64,000 bases of DNA, taken from positions 1 through 64,000 of the forward strand of contig JBKPDF010000010.1 in NCBI GenBank assembly GCA_046727735.1. Reading direction: 5' to 3'. The position numbers and the translations under genes were made by a program. The notes under the pieces were generated by a model, which ran no database searches, was not told the DNA's origin, and saw nothing but the letters and a program-made list of their open reading frames with translations. This document shows, in pieces, positions 1 to 8,741 of the stretch; positions within the stretch are counted from its first letter, which is position 1, and each line of letters starts with the position of its first letter. The DNA comes from AP-16 sp046727735 (lineage in GTDB: Bacteria; Pseudomonadota; Alphaproteobacteria; Rhizobiales; Xanthobacteraceae).

Positions 1-149
1 GTTCGACACGCGGCTTCGCCTCCGTTTACGTTTCGTTCACGACTGCCGGAGTTCCATCGGGGAGGAGGCATTCTCCTGCCTTGCGATGGCCGCATCTTGA
101 ATGTAACCATCGTGCGGATGGGGAACGTGGATCGGTGGGGAATCCCGCG

Positions 150-1580
150 TTGAAAGCCTATTCGCATGTGCTCCGCGGCACGCTCGCCGCGGGGGCGCTC
201 GCGCTTGCGGGGATGCTGGGCGGCTGCGACACCGACGGCGTCGAAATCTCCGCAAAAGCGCTCAGGCCGCTGTCGGCGCAAATGGCCGCGGAGCTCGAGC
301 GCAAGCACATGCCCAAGGAATCCCCGATCCTGATCCGCCTGTTCAAGGAAGAGGCCGAGTTCGAAGTCTGGAAGCAGGACGACACCGGGCGCTTTGCCCT
401 GCTCGCGGCCTATCCGATATGCCGCTGGTCGGGCGAACTCGGGCCGAAGGTCAAGCAAGGCGACCGCCAGGCGCCCGAGGGCTTCTATACGATCACGCCG
501 GCGCAGCTCAATCCGAACTCGCATTATTATCTCTCGTTCGACATGGGCTACCCCAACGCGTTCGATCGCGCGCACGGCCGCACCGGCTCCAATCTCATGG
601 TCCACGGCGATTGCTCGTCGGCCGGCTGCTACGCCATGAGCGACGATCTGATGGGAGAGATCTACGCGCTCGCCCGCGAATCGTTTTTCGGCGGCCAGCG
701 TTCGTTCCAGGTGCAGGCCTATCCGTTCCGCATGACCGCGCTGAACATGGCCAAGCACCGCGACAATCCCAACATGCCGTTCTGGAAGATGCTCAAGGAG
801 GGCAACGACCATTTCGAGCTGATGCGGCTCGAGCCCAAGGTCGACGTGTGCGAGAAGCGTTACGTGTTCGACGCCGAGCCGCCGGCGAATGCCAGTCCGG
901 CGCGCGCGCTGAACTTCAATCCGACCGGACGCTGCCCCGCCTTCGAGGTGCCGCAAGAGCTCGCGCAAGCCGTCGCCGAGAAGCAGAAGGCCGACGACGT
1001 CAAGGTCGCGGAGCTCATCACCCGCGGCACGCCGGTCGCCCCGGTGAAGACCGGGATGGACGGCGGCATGCACCCCGCGTTCCAGGCCAAATACAAGACG
1101 AGCCTCGTGCGCTTGGCCGACGGCAAGGTGCACACGCTCGTCGAGGAGCGCGGCGGCGCGGATCCCGCGGGCGCCGACACGACGGTCGTGTCGAGCACCG
1201 CCTCCTCCGGCGCAGCGTCCGGAGTAGGCAATTTCTTCACGCGGCTGTTCGGCGGCGGCGGATCGAACGAAGCCGAGAAGCCGCAGCCCGCGCCGACGGT
1301 CGCGCAAAGTGCCGCCTCGCCGGCGGCTCCGAAGCCGGCCCAGGTGCGCACGGCGAGCACGGCAACGAAGCCCGCGGCAAAACCCGAGCCCAAGCCCGAG
1401 CCCAAGCAGGAGGCGCGCACCCAGCCGCCGAAGCCGCAGCAGTCGGCCCAGGCCAGCCCGGCGCCGCAGGCTGCGCCCCCCGAGTCGACCTCGGCATTTG
1501 CCGGAAACGGCCTGATGGCGGGCGCGCAGCCCGTGGTGCCGACCGGCAGCTTCGAGAGCCGCTGGTCGGCCATGCGCTAA
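150..1580 (+). CDS. YafK-family murein L,D-transpeptidase, predicted lipoprotein
   Basis: This is a predicted envelope enzyme that forms or exchanges L,D-crosslinks in peptidoglycan. Counting from the TTG at 150, the N-terminus has a hydrophobic stretch ending in a lipobox (LAGMLGGC), so export and lipid anchoring are likely. The YkuD/YafK catalytic motif HGDCSSAGCYAM is present with His152 and Cys160. The last 100 or so residues are a low-complexity Pro/Ala/Lys tail that probably spans the periplasm or binds the wall. An in-frame ATG lies upstream at 81, but the TTG is preferred because it follows a GGTGGGG tract and starts directly before the signal peptide. Family assignment is firm; the exact start is not. 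Confidence 0.85.
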   Translation: MKAYSHVLRGTLAAGALALAGMLGGCDTDGVEISAKALRPLSAQMAAELERKHMPKESPILIRLFKEEAEFEVWKQDDTGRFALLAAYPICRWSGELGPKVKQGDRQAPEGFYTITPAQLNPNSHYYLSFDMGYPNAFDRAHGRTGSNLMVHGDCSSAGCYAMSDDLMGEIYALARESFFGGQRSFQVQAYPFRMTALNMAKHRDNPNMPFWKMLKEGNDHFELMRLEPKVDVCEKRYVFDAEPPANASPARALNFNPTGRCPAFEVPQELAQAVAEKQKADDVKVAELITRGTPVAPVKTGMDGGMHPAFQAKYKTSLVRLADGKVHTLVEERGGADPAGADTTVVSSTASSGAASGVGNFFTRLFGGGGSNEAEKPQPAPTVAQSAASPAAPKPAQVRTASTATKPAAKPEPKPEPKQEARTQPPKPQQSAQASPAPQAAPPESTSAFAGNGLMAGAQPVVPTGSFESRWSAMR

Positions 1581-1897
1581 GGCGCTGCTCCGCGAATCGG
1601 AACGAAGCGCCGCCTTTCGGCCGACGCGAACCTCTGCTCCCCCTTTCGTTCACATCCCGGAAACGGCCGAAACGTGCGAAAACCGGCATTTTTGGGAGGT
1701 ATATTTTTCACGAACTGCAAGCAAATCAGTCGCTTAAGTCAATTCAATTCGCAGTGTTTGTTCTCATACTTACAATGTAGGCTAAGCGTGCCGCTCCAAC
1801 AGCTCGCCGGTGCGGCGCCTGCGATCGACAATGTCGAACTGAAAGCCCCGGATGAGTACCGCGGGCGGCGGGCGACCGCCGCGCGATCAGGCAAAGC
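1581..1897. other. intergenic region between convergent genes
   Basis: This 317-base gap lies between the ends of two convergent genes. The middle (about 1680-1785) is distinctly A+T-rich compared with its surroundings. I see no credible ORF, no hairpin with a T-run, and no RNA gene. Confidence 0.5.
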
Positions 1898-4753
1898 TCA
1901 CGCGAATCTTCCGTGGCAGTGCTTGTATTTGCGGCCCGAACCGCACGGGCAGGGCTCGTTGCGGCCGACCTTGCCCCAGGATTTCGGGTCGCCAGGATTG
2001 CGCTGCGCGGAGCGCGCGGCCGCGAGGCCGTTGCGCAAACCGCCGGCGGGCGCGTCGGCGAGCGCCATCTCGTCCTCGCCGGTCACGGGATCGGCTTTGT
2101 GGGCCTCCATGAACGGCAACGTCGGGCTCGGACCGAAGGGCAGCGAGGGCTGGCCGGGCGCGCCCGCCTCGTCGAGCGGCGGCGCTTCCTCGGCCGCCGG
2201 CTGGCTGACGATCTCGACCCGCATCAGCTGCGCCGTCACCGCTTCGCGCAGCCGCTGGATCATCGTCTCGAACAGGTGGAAGGATTCGGCCTTGTATTCG
2301 TTGAGCGGATCGCGCTGGCCGTAGCCGCGCAGCCCGATCACCTGGCGCAGATGCTCGAGCATCACCAGATGCTCGCGCCACAGATGGTCGAGCGTCTGCA
2401 GCAGGATCGATTTCTCCACGTAGCGCAGCACATCGGGGCCCCATTGCGCGACCTTGGCGGCCATGTGCTCGTCCGCGCGCCGCTCGACCCGGTGCAGCAA
2501 TTCCTCGTCCGCGATGCCTTCTTCCTTGGCCCATTCCTCGGCCGGCAAGTCGAGGCCGAGCACGCGCTCGAGCTCCTGCTTGAGCCCCGCGGTGTCCCAC
2601 TGCTCCGGATAGGCGTTCTCCGGCACGTGCTTGGCGACGAGATCGTCGATCACGGCGTGGCGCATGTCGGCGACCGTCTCGGCGACGTTCTCGTCGCGCA
2701 TCAGCTCGACCCGCTGCTCGAACACCACCTTGCGCTGGTCGTTCATCACGTTGTCGAACTTCAGCAAGTTCTTGCGGATGTCGAAATTGCGCGCCTCGAC
2801 CTTGCTCTGCGCCTTCTCCAGCGCCTTGTTGATCCACGGATGGATGATCGCCTCGTCCTCTTTCAGGCCGAGGCGCTGCAGCATGCCGTCGAGCTTGTCC
2901 GACCCGAAGATGCGCATCAGGTCGTCCTCGAGCGAGAGGAAGAACTTGGAGTGGCCGGGATCGCCCTGCCGGCCCGAGCGGCCGCGCAGCTGGTTATCGA
3001 TGCGGCGCGCTTCGTGGCGCTCGGTGCCGAGCACATAAAGCCCGCCGGCGGCGAGCGCCTTGTCTTTCAGCTTGGCAACTTGGCCGCGGATCTCGGCGAT
3101 GCGGCGCTCGCGCTCGGCCGGATCCTCGATTCCCTGCAGCTCCTGGCGGACGCGCATGTCGGCATTGCCGCCGAGCTGAATGTCGGTGCCGCGGCCCGCC
3201 ATGTTGGTGGCGATGGTGATCGCGCCGGGCACGCCCGCCTGGGCGACGATATAGGCTTCTTGCTCGTGATAGCGGGCGTTGAGGATGGCGAAAACCTTGG
3301 CCTTCGAGGCGCCTTCGTCGCCGCTGTAGAGCGCCGCGAACGCGTTCGGGTCGGAGAAATCGTGCTGTTCCCAGCCCTGCTTGCGCAGCAGCTCGGCCAG
3401 CTGCTCGGATTTCTCGATCGACGTGGTGCCGACCAGCACCGGCTGCCCGCGCGTCTTGCAATCGTCGATCAGCGCCAGGATCGCCCGGTATTTCTCCTTC
3501 GCGGTGCGATAGACCTCGTCGTCGTCGTCGATGCGGATCATCGGCATGTTGGTGGGCACGTCGAGGACTTCGAGGCCGTAGATGTCCATGAACTCGTCGG
3601 CCTCGGTCACCGCCGTGCCGGTCATGCCGGCGAGCTTGCGGTACATACGGAAATAATTCTGGAACGTGATCGAGGCGAGCGTTTGGTTCTCCGGCTGGAT
3701 CGGCTGGTGCTCCTTGGCCTCCAGTGCCTGGTGCAGCCCCTCCGAATAGCGCCGGCCCGGCATCATGCGGCCGGTGAACTCGTCGATGATGACCACTTCG
3801 CCGTTGCGCACGATGTAGTCCTTGTCGCGCTGGAACAGCTTGTGCGCGCGCAGCGCCTGGTTGACGTGGTGCACCACCGAGACGTTCTCGACGTCGTAGA
3901 GCGACTCCGATTTCAATAGATCGGCCTCGCGCAGCATCTCTTCGAGCCGGGTCATGCCGGCCTCGCTCAGGTTCACCGTGCGCTGCTTCTCGTCGAGCTC
4001 GTAATCGGTCTTGTCGAGCTTGGGGATGAAGGTGTCGATGTTGTTGTAGAATTCCGAGCGGTCGTCGAGCGGCCCGGAAATGATCAGCGGCGTACGCGCC
4101 TCGTCGATCAGGATCGAATCGACCTCGTCGACGATGGCGTAGACGTGGCCGCGCTGCACCATGTCCTCGAGCCGGTATTTCATATTGTCGCGCAGGTAAT
4201 CGAAACCGAGCTCGTTGTTGGTGCCGTAAGTGACGTCGCGGGCGTATTGCTCGCGCCGTTCGTCGTCGGAAAGGCCGTGGACGATGACGCCGACCGAAAG
4301 CCCGAGGAAGGAATAGATCTGGCCCATCCACTCGGCGTCGCGGCGGGCGAGATAATCGTTGACGGTGACGACGTGTACGCCCTGGCCGGCGAGGGCATTG
4401 AGATATACCGGAAGCGTCGCCACCAGCGTCTTGCCTTCGCCGGTCTTCATCTCGGCGTTGCGCCCCTCGTGCAGCACCATGCCGCCGATCAGCTGTACGT
4501 CGAAATGCCGCTGCCCGAGCGTGCGCTTGGAGGCTTCGCGCACGGTGGCAAAGGCCGGCACCAGGATGTCGTCGAGGCTCGCGCCGTTCGCGAGCTGCTC
4601 CTTGAAGCTTTCGGTGCGGGCGCGCAGTTCCTCGTCGGAGAGCGCCTCGAGCTCGGGCTCGAGTGCATTGATCGCCTGCACGCGCGGCCGATAGTTGCGG
4701 ATCCGCCGGTCGTTCGCGGAGCCGAACAGCTTGCGCGCCAGAACAGTGATCAT
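1898..4753 (-). CDS. secA: preprotein translocase ATPase SecA
   Basis: SecA is the motor ATPase that drives unfolded preproteins through SecYEG. The 951-residue length is normal for alphaproteobacteria. The Walker A motif GEGKT is at residues 105-109, the Walker B/DEAD-like DEVDSILIDEARTP is near residue 210, and the C-terminal zinc-binding tail CPCGSGRKYKHCHG, which contacts SecB and lipids, is intact at the end. The ATG at 4753 has a GAAGGA ribosome-binding site. The gene is transcribed away from the parvulin gene. A consensus-like promoter lies about 250 bases upstream, and a 33-codon leader ORF overlaps the start codon (separate entries). Confidence 0.98.
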   Translation of the reverse strand: MITVLARKLFGSANDRRIRNYRPRVQAINALEPELEALSDEELRARTESFKEQLANGASLDDILVPAFATVREASKRTLGQRHFDVQLIGGMVLHEGRNAEMKTGEGKTLVATLPVYLNALAGQGVHVVTVNDYLARRDAEWMGQIYSFLGLSVGVIVHGLSDDERREQYARDVTYGTNNELGFDYLRDNMKYRLEDMVQRGHVYAIVDEVDSILIDEARTPLIISGPLDDRSEFYNNIDTFIPKLDKTDYELDEKQRTVNLSEAGMTRLEEMLREADLLKSESLYDVENVSVVHHVNQALRAHKLFQRDKDYIVRNGEVVIIDEFTGRMMPGRRYSEGLHQALEAKEHQPIQPENQTLASITFQNYFRMYRKLAGMTGTAVTEADEFMDIYGLEVLDVPTNMPMIRIDDDDEVYRTAKEKYRAILALIDDCKTRGQPVLVGTTSIEKSEQLAELLRKQGWEQHDFSDPNAFAALYSGDEGASKAKVFAILNARYHEQEAYIVAQAGVPGAITIATNMAGRGTDIQLGGNADMRVRQELQGIEDPAERERRIAEIRGQVAKLKDKALAAGGLYVLGTERHEARRIDNQLRGRSGRQGDPGHSKFFLSLEDDLMRIFGSDKLDGMLQRLGLKEDEAIIHPWINKALEKAQSKVEARNFDIRKNLLKFDNVMNDQRKVVFEQRVELMRDENVAETVADMRHAVIDDLVAKHVPENAYPEQWDTAGLKQELERVLGLDLPAEEWAKEEGIADEELLHRVERRADEHMAAKVAQWGPDVLRYVEKSILLQTLDHLWREHLVMLEHLRQVIGLRGYGQRDPLNEYKAESFHLFETMIQRLREAVTAQLMRVEIVSQPAAEEAPPLDEAGAPGQPSLPFGPSPTLPFMEAHKADPVTGEDEMALADAPAGGLRNGLAAARSAQRNPGDPKSWGKVGRNEPCPCGSGRKYKHCHGRFA

Positions 4754-4851
4754 GCCGGAAATCCTTCAACCTCAAGCACGCTCATCACCCGTTCACGGCA
4801 GAGCCGCGGCGTGCCCCCATCGCGGGGAAACGCTCGACCGAGCGCGAGCAT
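4750..4851 (-). other. possible 33-codon leader ORF overlapping the secA start
   Basis: A frame beginning ATG at 4851 runs 33 codons and stops with a TGA that overlaps the secA ATG (ATGA). It lies inside the predicted secA 5' leader. Such overlaps often couple translation, and secA of enterobacteria is controlled by an upstream arrest peptide (SecM), but this peptide has no visible signal sequence or SecM-like end. Its own ribosome-binding site is weak. It may be chance. Confidence 0.2.
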
Positions 4852-5003
4852 GGCTCTATCGGCGCACCGCAGCAGCTTCGAGGACGCGATCGCAGCCGAC
4901 GCGCAGGCAACGAGCCTCGATCCAAATGCACGAGAAAACGGCGTTTTCGGGTCTTTTCACAACCGCACGCGCGCCCTGCGCGGCCGACGGGGGAATCGCG
5001 CGA

Positions 5004-5032
5004 GAGATAGGAGGGGGTTCCCCCCTTGTCAA
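5004..5032 (-). promoter_or_regulatory. candidate sigma70 promoter for secA
   Basis: On the minus strand TTGACA (5032-5027) is followed after exactly 17 bases by TATCTC (5009-5004). This fits the housekeeping -35/-10 consensus and would start transcription near 4996, giving a leader of roughly 240 bases before secA. The spacer contains a short G/C inverted repeat (GGGGG-TT-CCCCC). No experiment supports it. Confidence 0.5.
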
Positions 5033-5169
5033 TCGGCGCCGGCGCGGCGCATGGTGAGGAAAACCGGCGTTTCGCCGCAATCCTCGGCCATTGCCAATGC
5101 ACTGCGTTTGCGCGAGTGTCCGCCGCCGTTCCGCGGCGCCGTTTCTCTCTTCCCGGTAAGGGCCAGCTC

Positions 5170-6069
5170 ATGACCGCCTGTTCGCTCCATCGCCGCCGCT
5201 CGATTCCATTCGCGCCGCATCGAGGCCTCCGCTCCGGCCACGCCGCGACTTTGCTGCTGTTCCTGGCGCTCGCCACGCCGGTCGCGGCCGAGGAAGCCGA
5301 CCCGCTCGTCGCGCGCATCAACGGTACGGAAATCCGGGCGAGCGACCTCGCCATCGCCGATGAGGACGTCGGCTCCAACCTGCCGATGACCGGACAGGAA
5401 CGGCGCGATTATCTCACCAAATATCTGTCCGACATGATCCTGGTCGCGCAGGCGGCCGAGGCGCAGAAGATGCAGGATCGCGCCGACTTCAAGCACCGAC
5501 TGGCCTATGCGCGCGACAAACTGCTGATGGACATGCTGCTGCAGCAGGCCGGCAAGGCGTCGATCTCGGAGGACGCGCTGCATCAGCTCTACGAAGAAGC
5601 CAAGAAGCAGATGGCGGGCGAGAAGGAAGTTCATGCCCGGCACATTCTGGTCGACACCGAGGAGCAGGCGAAGGCGATCCAGGCCGAGCTCAAGAACGGC
5701 GGCGATTTCGCCGCGATCGCCAGAGAGCGGTCGAAGGATCCCGCGGGGCAGAACGGCGGCGATCTCGGTTATTTCAGCAAGGACCAGATGGTGCCGGAGT
5801 TCGCGCAAGCGGCGTTCAAATTGGAAGCGGGACAAGTCTCCGATCCGGTGAAGACCCAATTCGGCTGGCACATCATCCGGGTCGAGGAGAAACGCGATCG
5901 GCCGATTCCGGAATTCGACAAGGTGCGCGATCAGCTGGAGAATTTTCTCGCGCGCCGGAGCCAAGCCGATCTCGTCAACAAATTGCGCGCGCAGGCCAAT
6001 ATCGAAAACGTCGAGGCTGCGCCCGAGCTCGTGCCGCTCCCGGCTCCGGGCACGCCGAAACAGAAATAA
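5170..6069 (+). CDS. periplasmic parvulin-type peptidyl-prolyl isomerase
   Basis: This 299-residue protein is a PpiC/SurA-like foldase that should help outer-membrane or periplasmic proteins fold. From the ATG at 5170 it has a basic N-terminus, a hydrophobic core (TLLLFLALATPVAA) and a likely signal peptidase site before EEADP. A SurA-like N-terminal helical domain follows, then one parvulin domain at about residues 155-250 (HARHILV, GGDLGYFSKDQMVPEF, FGWHIIRV). It is divergent from secA and 15 bases upstream of argJ, an order common in Hyphomicrobiales. Only one parvulin repeat is present, fewer than in enterobacterial SurA. Confidence 0.92.
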   Translation: MTACSLHRRRSIPFAPHRGLRSGHAATLLLFLALATPVAAEEADPLVARINGTEIRASDLAIADEDVGSNLPMTGQERRDYLTKYLSDMILVAQAAEAQKMQDRADFKHRLAYARDKLLMDMLLQQAGKASISEDALHQLYEEAKKQMAGEKEVHARHILVDTEEQAKAIQAELKNGGDFAAIARERSKDPAGQNGGDLGYFSKDQMVPEFAQAAFKLEAGQVSDPVKTQFGWHIIRVEEKRDRPIPEFDKVRDQLENFLARRSQADLVNKLRAQANIENVEAAPELVPLPAPGTPKQK

Positions 6070-6084
6070 CGCGAGTCGCTCCGC

Positions 6085-7326
6085 ATGGCGAAGCCGGTCT
6101 CGCCGCTCAAGCCGGCGCACGTGCCGCAGATGACGGACATCGCCGGCGTGCGGCTTGCGGCCGCCGCCGCCGGGATCCGTTATGCCGGCCGCAGCGACGT
6201 CCTGCTAGTCACGTTGGGCAAGGGAACGACCGTCGCCGGCGTGTTCACGCGTTCCCGATGCCCTTCGGCGCCGGTCGAGTGGTGCCGCGCCCGGATCGGC
6301 GCCGGCCGCGCCCGGGCGCTGGTCGTCAATTCCGGCAACGCCAATGCTTTCACCGGCAAGAGCGGCCGCGAAGCGACCAGGATGACCGCCGAACTTGCCG
6401 CGCGCGCGGTCGGCTGCCGGCCGGCCGAAATATTTCTGGCGTCCACCGGCGTGATCGGGGAACCGCTCGACGCCAAGAAATTCGCCGGCGTGATGCGCGA
6501 CCTCGCCGAGAATGCCGCGCCCGACCGCTGGGTCGAAGCCGCGGAGGCGATCGGCACGACCGACACGTTCCCGAAACTTGCGAGCGCGACCGCGCGGCTC
6601 GGCGGCGCGCCAGTGCGCATCAACGGCATCGCCAAGGGCGCCGGCATGATCGCGCCCGACATGGGCACCATGCTGGCATTCGTGTTCACCGATGCGCCGA
6701 TCGCGGCGGCGCCGCTGCAGGCGCTGCTGGCGCGCGCGGTCGGCGACACCTTCAACGCGGTTACGGTCGACGGCGATACTTCGACGTCCGATACCCTCCT
6801 CGCCTTCGCGACCGGAGCCGCAGCCGCCGCGGGCGCTCCCGCTATCACGCGCATGGGCGACCGCAGGATCGGCGAGTTCCGCGTCGCGCTCCAGGACGTG
6901 CTCGGCGCGCTCGCCGAGCAGGTCGCCCGCGACGGGGAGGGCGCAAGCAAGCTCATCGACATCGTGGTCGAGGGCGCGGTGTCGAAGCGCTCGGCGCGCA
7001 AGATCGCGCTCTCGATCGCCAACTCGCCGCTGGTGAAGACGGCGGTCGGCGGGGGCGATGCCAATTGGGGCCGCGTCGTGATGGCGGTCGGCAAGGCCGG
7101 CGAGCCGGCCAACCGCGACCGGCTGTCGATCTGGTTCGGCGACATTCGCGTCGCCCACAAGGGAGCCCGCGATCCGCGTTACGCCGAGCGCGAGCTCGAC
7201 GCCTACATGAAAGCGCGGGAAATCACCATCCGGGTTGCGCTCGGCCTCGGCCGCGGCCGGGACCGGGTGCTGACCTGCGATCTCACCAAGGAATATGTCG
7301 CCATCAATGGCGACTACCGGTCGTAA
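6085..7326 (+). CDS. argJ: bifunctional glutamate N-acetyltransferase / amino-acid acetyltransferase
   Basis: ArgJ transfers the acetyl group from N-acetylornithine to glutamate, and in bifunctional forms also makes N-acetylglutamate from acetyl-CoA, closing the cyclic arginine pathway in the cytosol. The 413-residue protein matches the family over its full length. ArgJ self-cleaves before a conserved threonine. Here the site reads GMIAPDMGTMLAF, so the residue before the nucleophile is Gly rather than the more common Ala. It lies 15 bases after the parvulin gene and just before mutT, probably in one transcript. Whether it is mono- or bifunctional cannot be read from sequence alone. Confidence 0.96.
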   Translation: MAKPVSPLKPAHVPQMTDIAGVRLAAAAAGIRYAGRSDVLLVTLGKGTTVAGVFTRSRCPSAPVEWCRARIGAGRARALVVNSGNANAFTGKSGREATRMTAELAARAVGCRPAEIFLASTGVIGEPLDAKKFAGVMRDLAENAAPDRWVEAAEAIGTTDTFPKLASATARLGGAPVRINGIAKGAGMIAPDMGTMLAFVFTDAPIAAAPLQALLARAVGDTFNAVTVDGDTSTSDTLLAFATGAAAAAGAPAITRMGDRRIGEFRVALQDVLGALAEQVARDGEGASKLIDIVVEGAVSKRSARKIALSIANSPLVKTAVGGGDANWGRVVMAVGKAGEPANRDRLSIWFGDIRVAHKGARDPRYAERELDAYMKAREITIRVALGLGRGRDRVLTCDLTKEYVAINGDYRS

Positions 7327-7390
7327 GGCCGGATTGACCAGTTCCATCGACATCCGGTTCGATCCCGCACCCTCAGCCTGGAGCAGGCCG

Positions 7391-7792
7391 TTGCGCGAAA
7401 TTCTCCTCGTTGCGGCCTGCGCTCTCGTCGATCCCGACGGCCGCGTGCTGATCGCCCAGCGTCCGGCCGGAAAGCCGATGGCGGGGCTGTGGGAGTTTCC
7501 CGGCGGCAAGGTCGAGGCGGGCGAGCGGCCGGAAGATACGCTCGTGCGCGAATTGAGGGAGGAGCTGGGAATTCTCGTCGACGAGCAATGCCTCGCGCCG
7601 CTTACGTTCGCCAGCCATTCCTATCCGGAGTTCCACGTCGTGATGCCGCTCTACGTCTGCCGCCGCTGGAACGGAACGGTCGCACCGCACGAAGGGCAGC
7701 GACTCGCCTGGGTCAGGCCGAGGGAGCTGCGCAAATATCCGATGCCGCCGGCGGATGCGCCGCTGATCTCCCATCTCGTCACTTTGCTCTGA
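7391..7792 (+). CDS. mutT: Nudix hydrolase, MutT-type 8-oxo-dGTP diphosphatase
   Basis: MutT hydrolyses 8-oxo-dGTP and so limits A:T to C:G transversions. A complete Nudix box is present (GGKVEAGERPEDTLVRELREELGI), giving the GX5EX7REUXEEXGU signature. A TTG start at 7391, preceded by GGAGCAGG, gives 133 residues, a normal size. An ATG at 7295 would overlap argJ and add 32 residues with no family counterpart, so the shorter start is preferred. The argJ-mutT pairing is typical of Bradyrhizobium relatives. Confidence 0.9.
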   Translation: MREILLVAACALVDPDGRVLIAQRPAGKPMAGLWEFPGGKVEAGERPEDTLVRELREELGILVDEQCLAPLTFASHSYPEFHVVMPLYVCRRWNGTVAPHEGQRLAWVRPRELRKYPMPPADAPLISHLVTLL

Positions 7793-7849
7793 CCGACGAG
7801 GCGCACCACCATGATCCCCATCGCTCCCGTGAACGATTGCGTGTCCGTC

Positions 7850-8310
7850 GCCCGGCGGTTGCTGCACGAGGAGCGCGGCGCATCGGCCCGAAGTTTCCAC
7901 ATTGAGGGCACCACGCTCGCAACGCTTATCCCAATCATCCCGGGAACGTGAGGCGCGAAAGCGCGCTCATGACCGACGAAGCGAGTTGGTACAAGGCAGT
8001 CGGCAGAGAGTTCGCCAGCCATGGCCGCGTCCCAGCACACCGCTTTCGAAACGTCCGTGGCGATATCACCACCAACATGGTCGAGGGCTATTTCTCAATC
8101 TTCAAGCGCGGCATGAAATGCGTCTGTCAGCATTGCAGCGAGAAGCACCTGCACCTCTACCTTGCCGAGTTCGGTTTCCGCTACAGCCACCGTGTTGCGC
8201 TTGGCTACAGCGATGAAATGCGCGGCGCAGTCGCCTTGTCGGGCATCCGCGGGAAGCGCCTTACCCATCGACGGCCTGACAGCGCCGCAGTCACTGCGCC
8301 CGAGCGGTAA
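7850..8310 (+). pseudogene. remnant of an IS1595-family (ISXO2-like) transposase
   Basis: The segment from about 7948 reads like the C-terminal half of an ISXO2-type DDE transposase: ALMTDEASWYKAVGREF (second acidic residue), RGDITTNMVEGYFSIFKRGMK (third acidic residue), then HLHLYLAEFGFRYS and GIRGKRLTHRRP. A preceding stretch (ARSFHIEGTTLATLIPII, about 7888-7940) fits the same protein but is in another frame. The junction at about 7938-7950 looks like a one-base gain plus a two-base loss. The N-terminal zinc-ribbon half is absent and I see no clear terminal inverted repeats. It sits at the left edge of a lower-GC patch, marking an old insertion. Confidence 0.8.
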
Positions 8311-8419
8311 CATGATGCCGGTTAACGGTGGCTTTTGAATCACATATTGCTGAAATCAGAAACTTCATCCTTCTTTCCAGATTCCAGAATCACCGAGATG
8401 TGAAAACATGCCGGTCGCA

Positions 8420-8448
8420 TTGTACCTCAATAGCATCTTTGATAACGT
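8420..8448 (+). promoter_or_regulatory. candidate promoter for the low-GC gene pair
   Basis: TTGTAC at 8420-8425 and TAACGT at 8443-8448 are separated by 17 bases and sit just upstream of the gene starting at 8469. The match is moderate and local base composition is A+T-rich, so chance is possible. Confidence 0.3.
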
Positions 8449-8468
8449 ACAACCTAAGCGGAGAGAGT

Positions 8469-8741
8469 ATGCCTATGCCCGCCCCTGGAGAAAAGGTCTT
8501 TGTGCCTGCCAAGGTTGAGGCTGGCGCATTTTCCGGGGAACGTCTAGTTACAGTACACACACAAAGCGGCCCGGTCGCAAAAAGCGACTTCATCATGCAA
8601 GATCGCGATGGCCACTACTTGTTAGCCGAAGTCAAAAACGTAACCGAACATGGCTTGATGGTGTTCTTGTTCGGATCGTTTTTTACAACGACTGGATTGG
8701 CCAATCTCGCGAAAAGCACGCAAGTCAAAATGGCTGGATGA
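8469..8741 (+). CDS. hypothetical protein, 90 residues
   Basis: I do not recognise this protein. The ATG at 8469 follows a strong ribosome-binding site (CGGAGAGAGT), so the upstream part of the open frame (from 8328) is unlikely to be translated. The predicted product is mostly beta-like with no signal peptide or obvious motif: MPMPAPGEKVFVPAKVEAG at the start and a Gly/Phe/Thr-rich hydrophobic segment (VFLFGSFFTTTGLANL) near the end that could be a short membrane or core segment. Its end overlaps the start of the dCTP deaminase-like gene by four bases (ATGA), suggesting co-expression. Codon use and GC content are lower than in the flanking housekeeping genes, consistent with transfer. Confidence 0.55.
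   Translation: MPMPAPGEKVFVPAKVEAGAFSGERLVTVHTQSGPVAKSDFIMQDRDGHYLLAEVKNVTEHGLMVFLFGSFFTTTGLANLAKSTQVKMAG

Noticed and set aside
1913..3919. A 668-codon open frame on the plus strand opposite secA
   Set aside because: It is a shadow of secA with no recognisable domain and a composition typical of reverse-frame translation.
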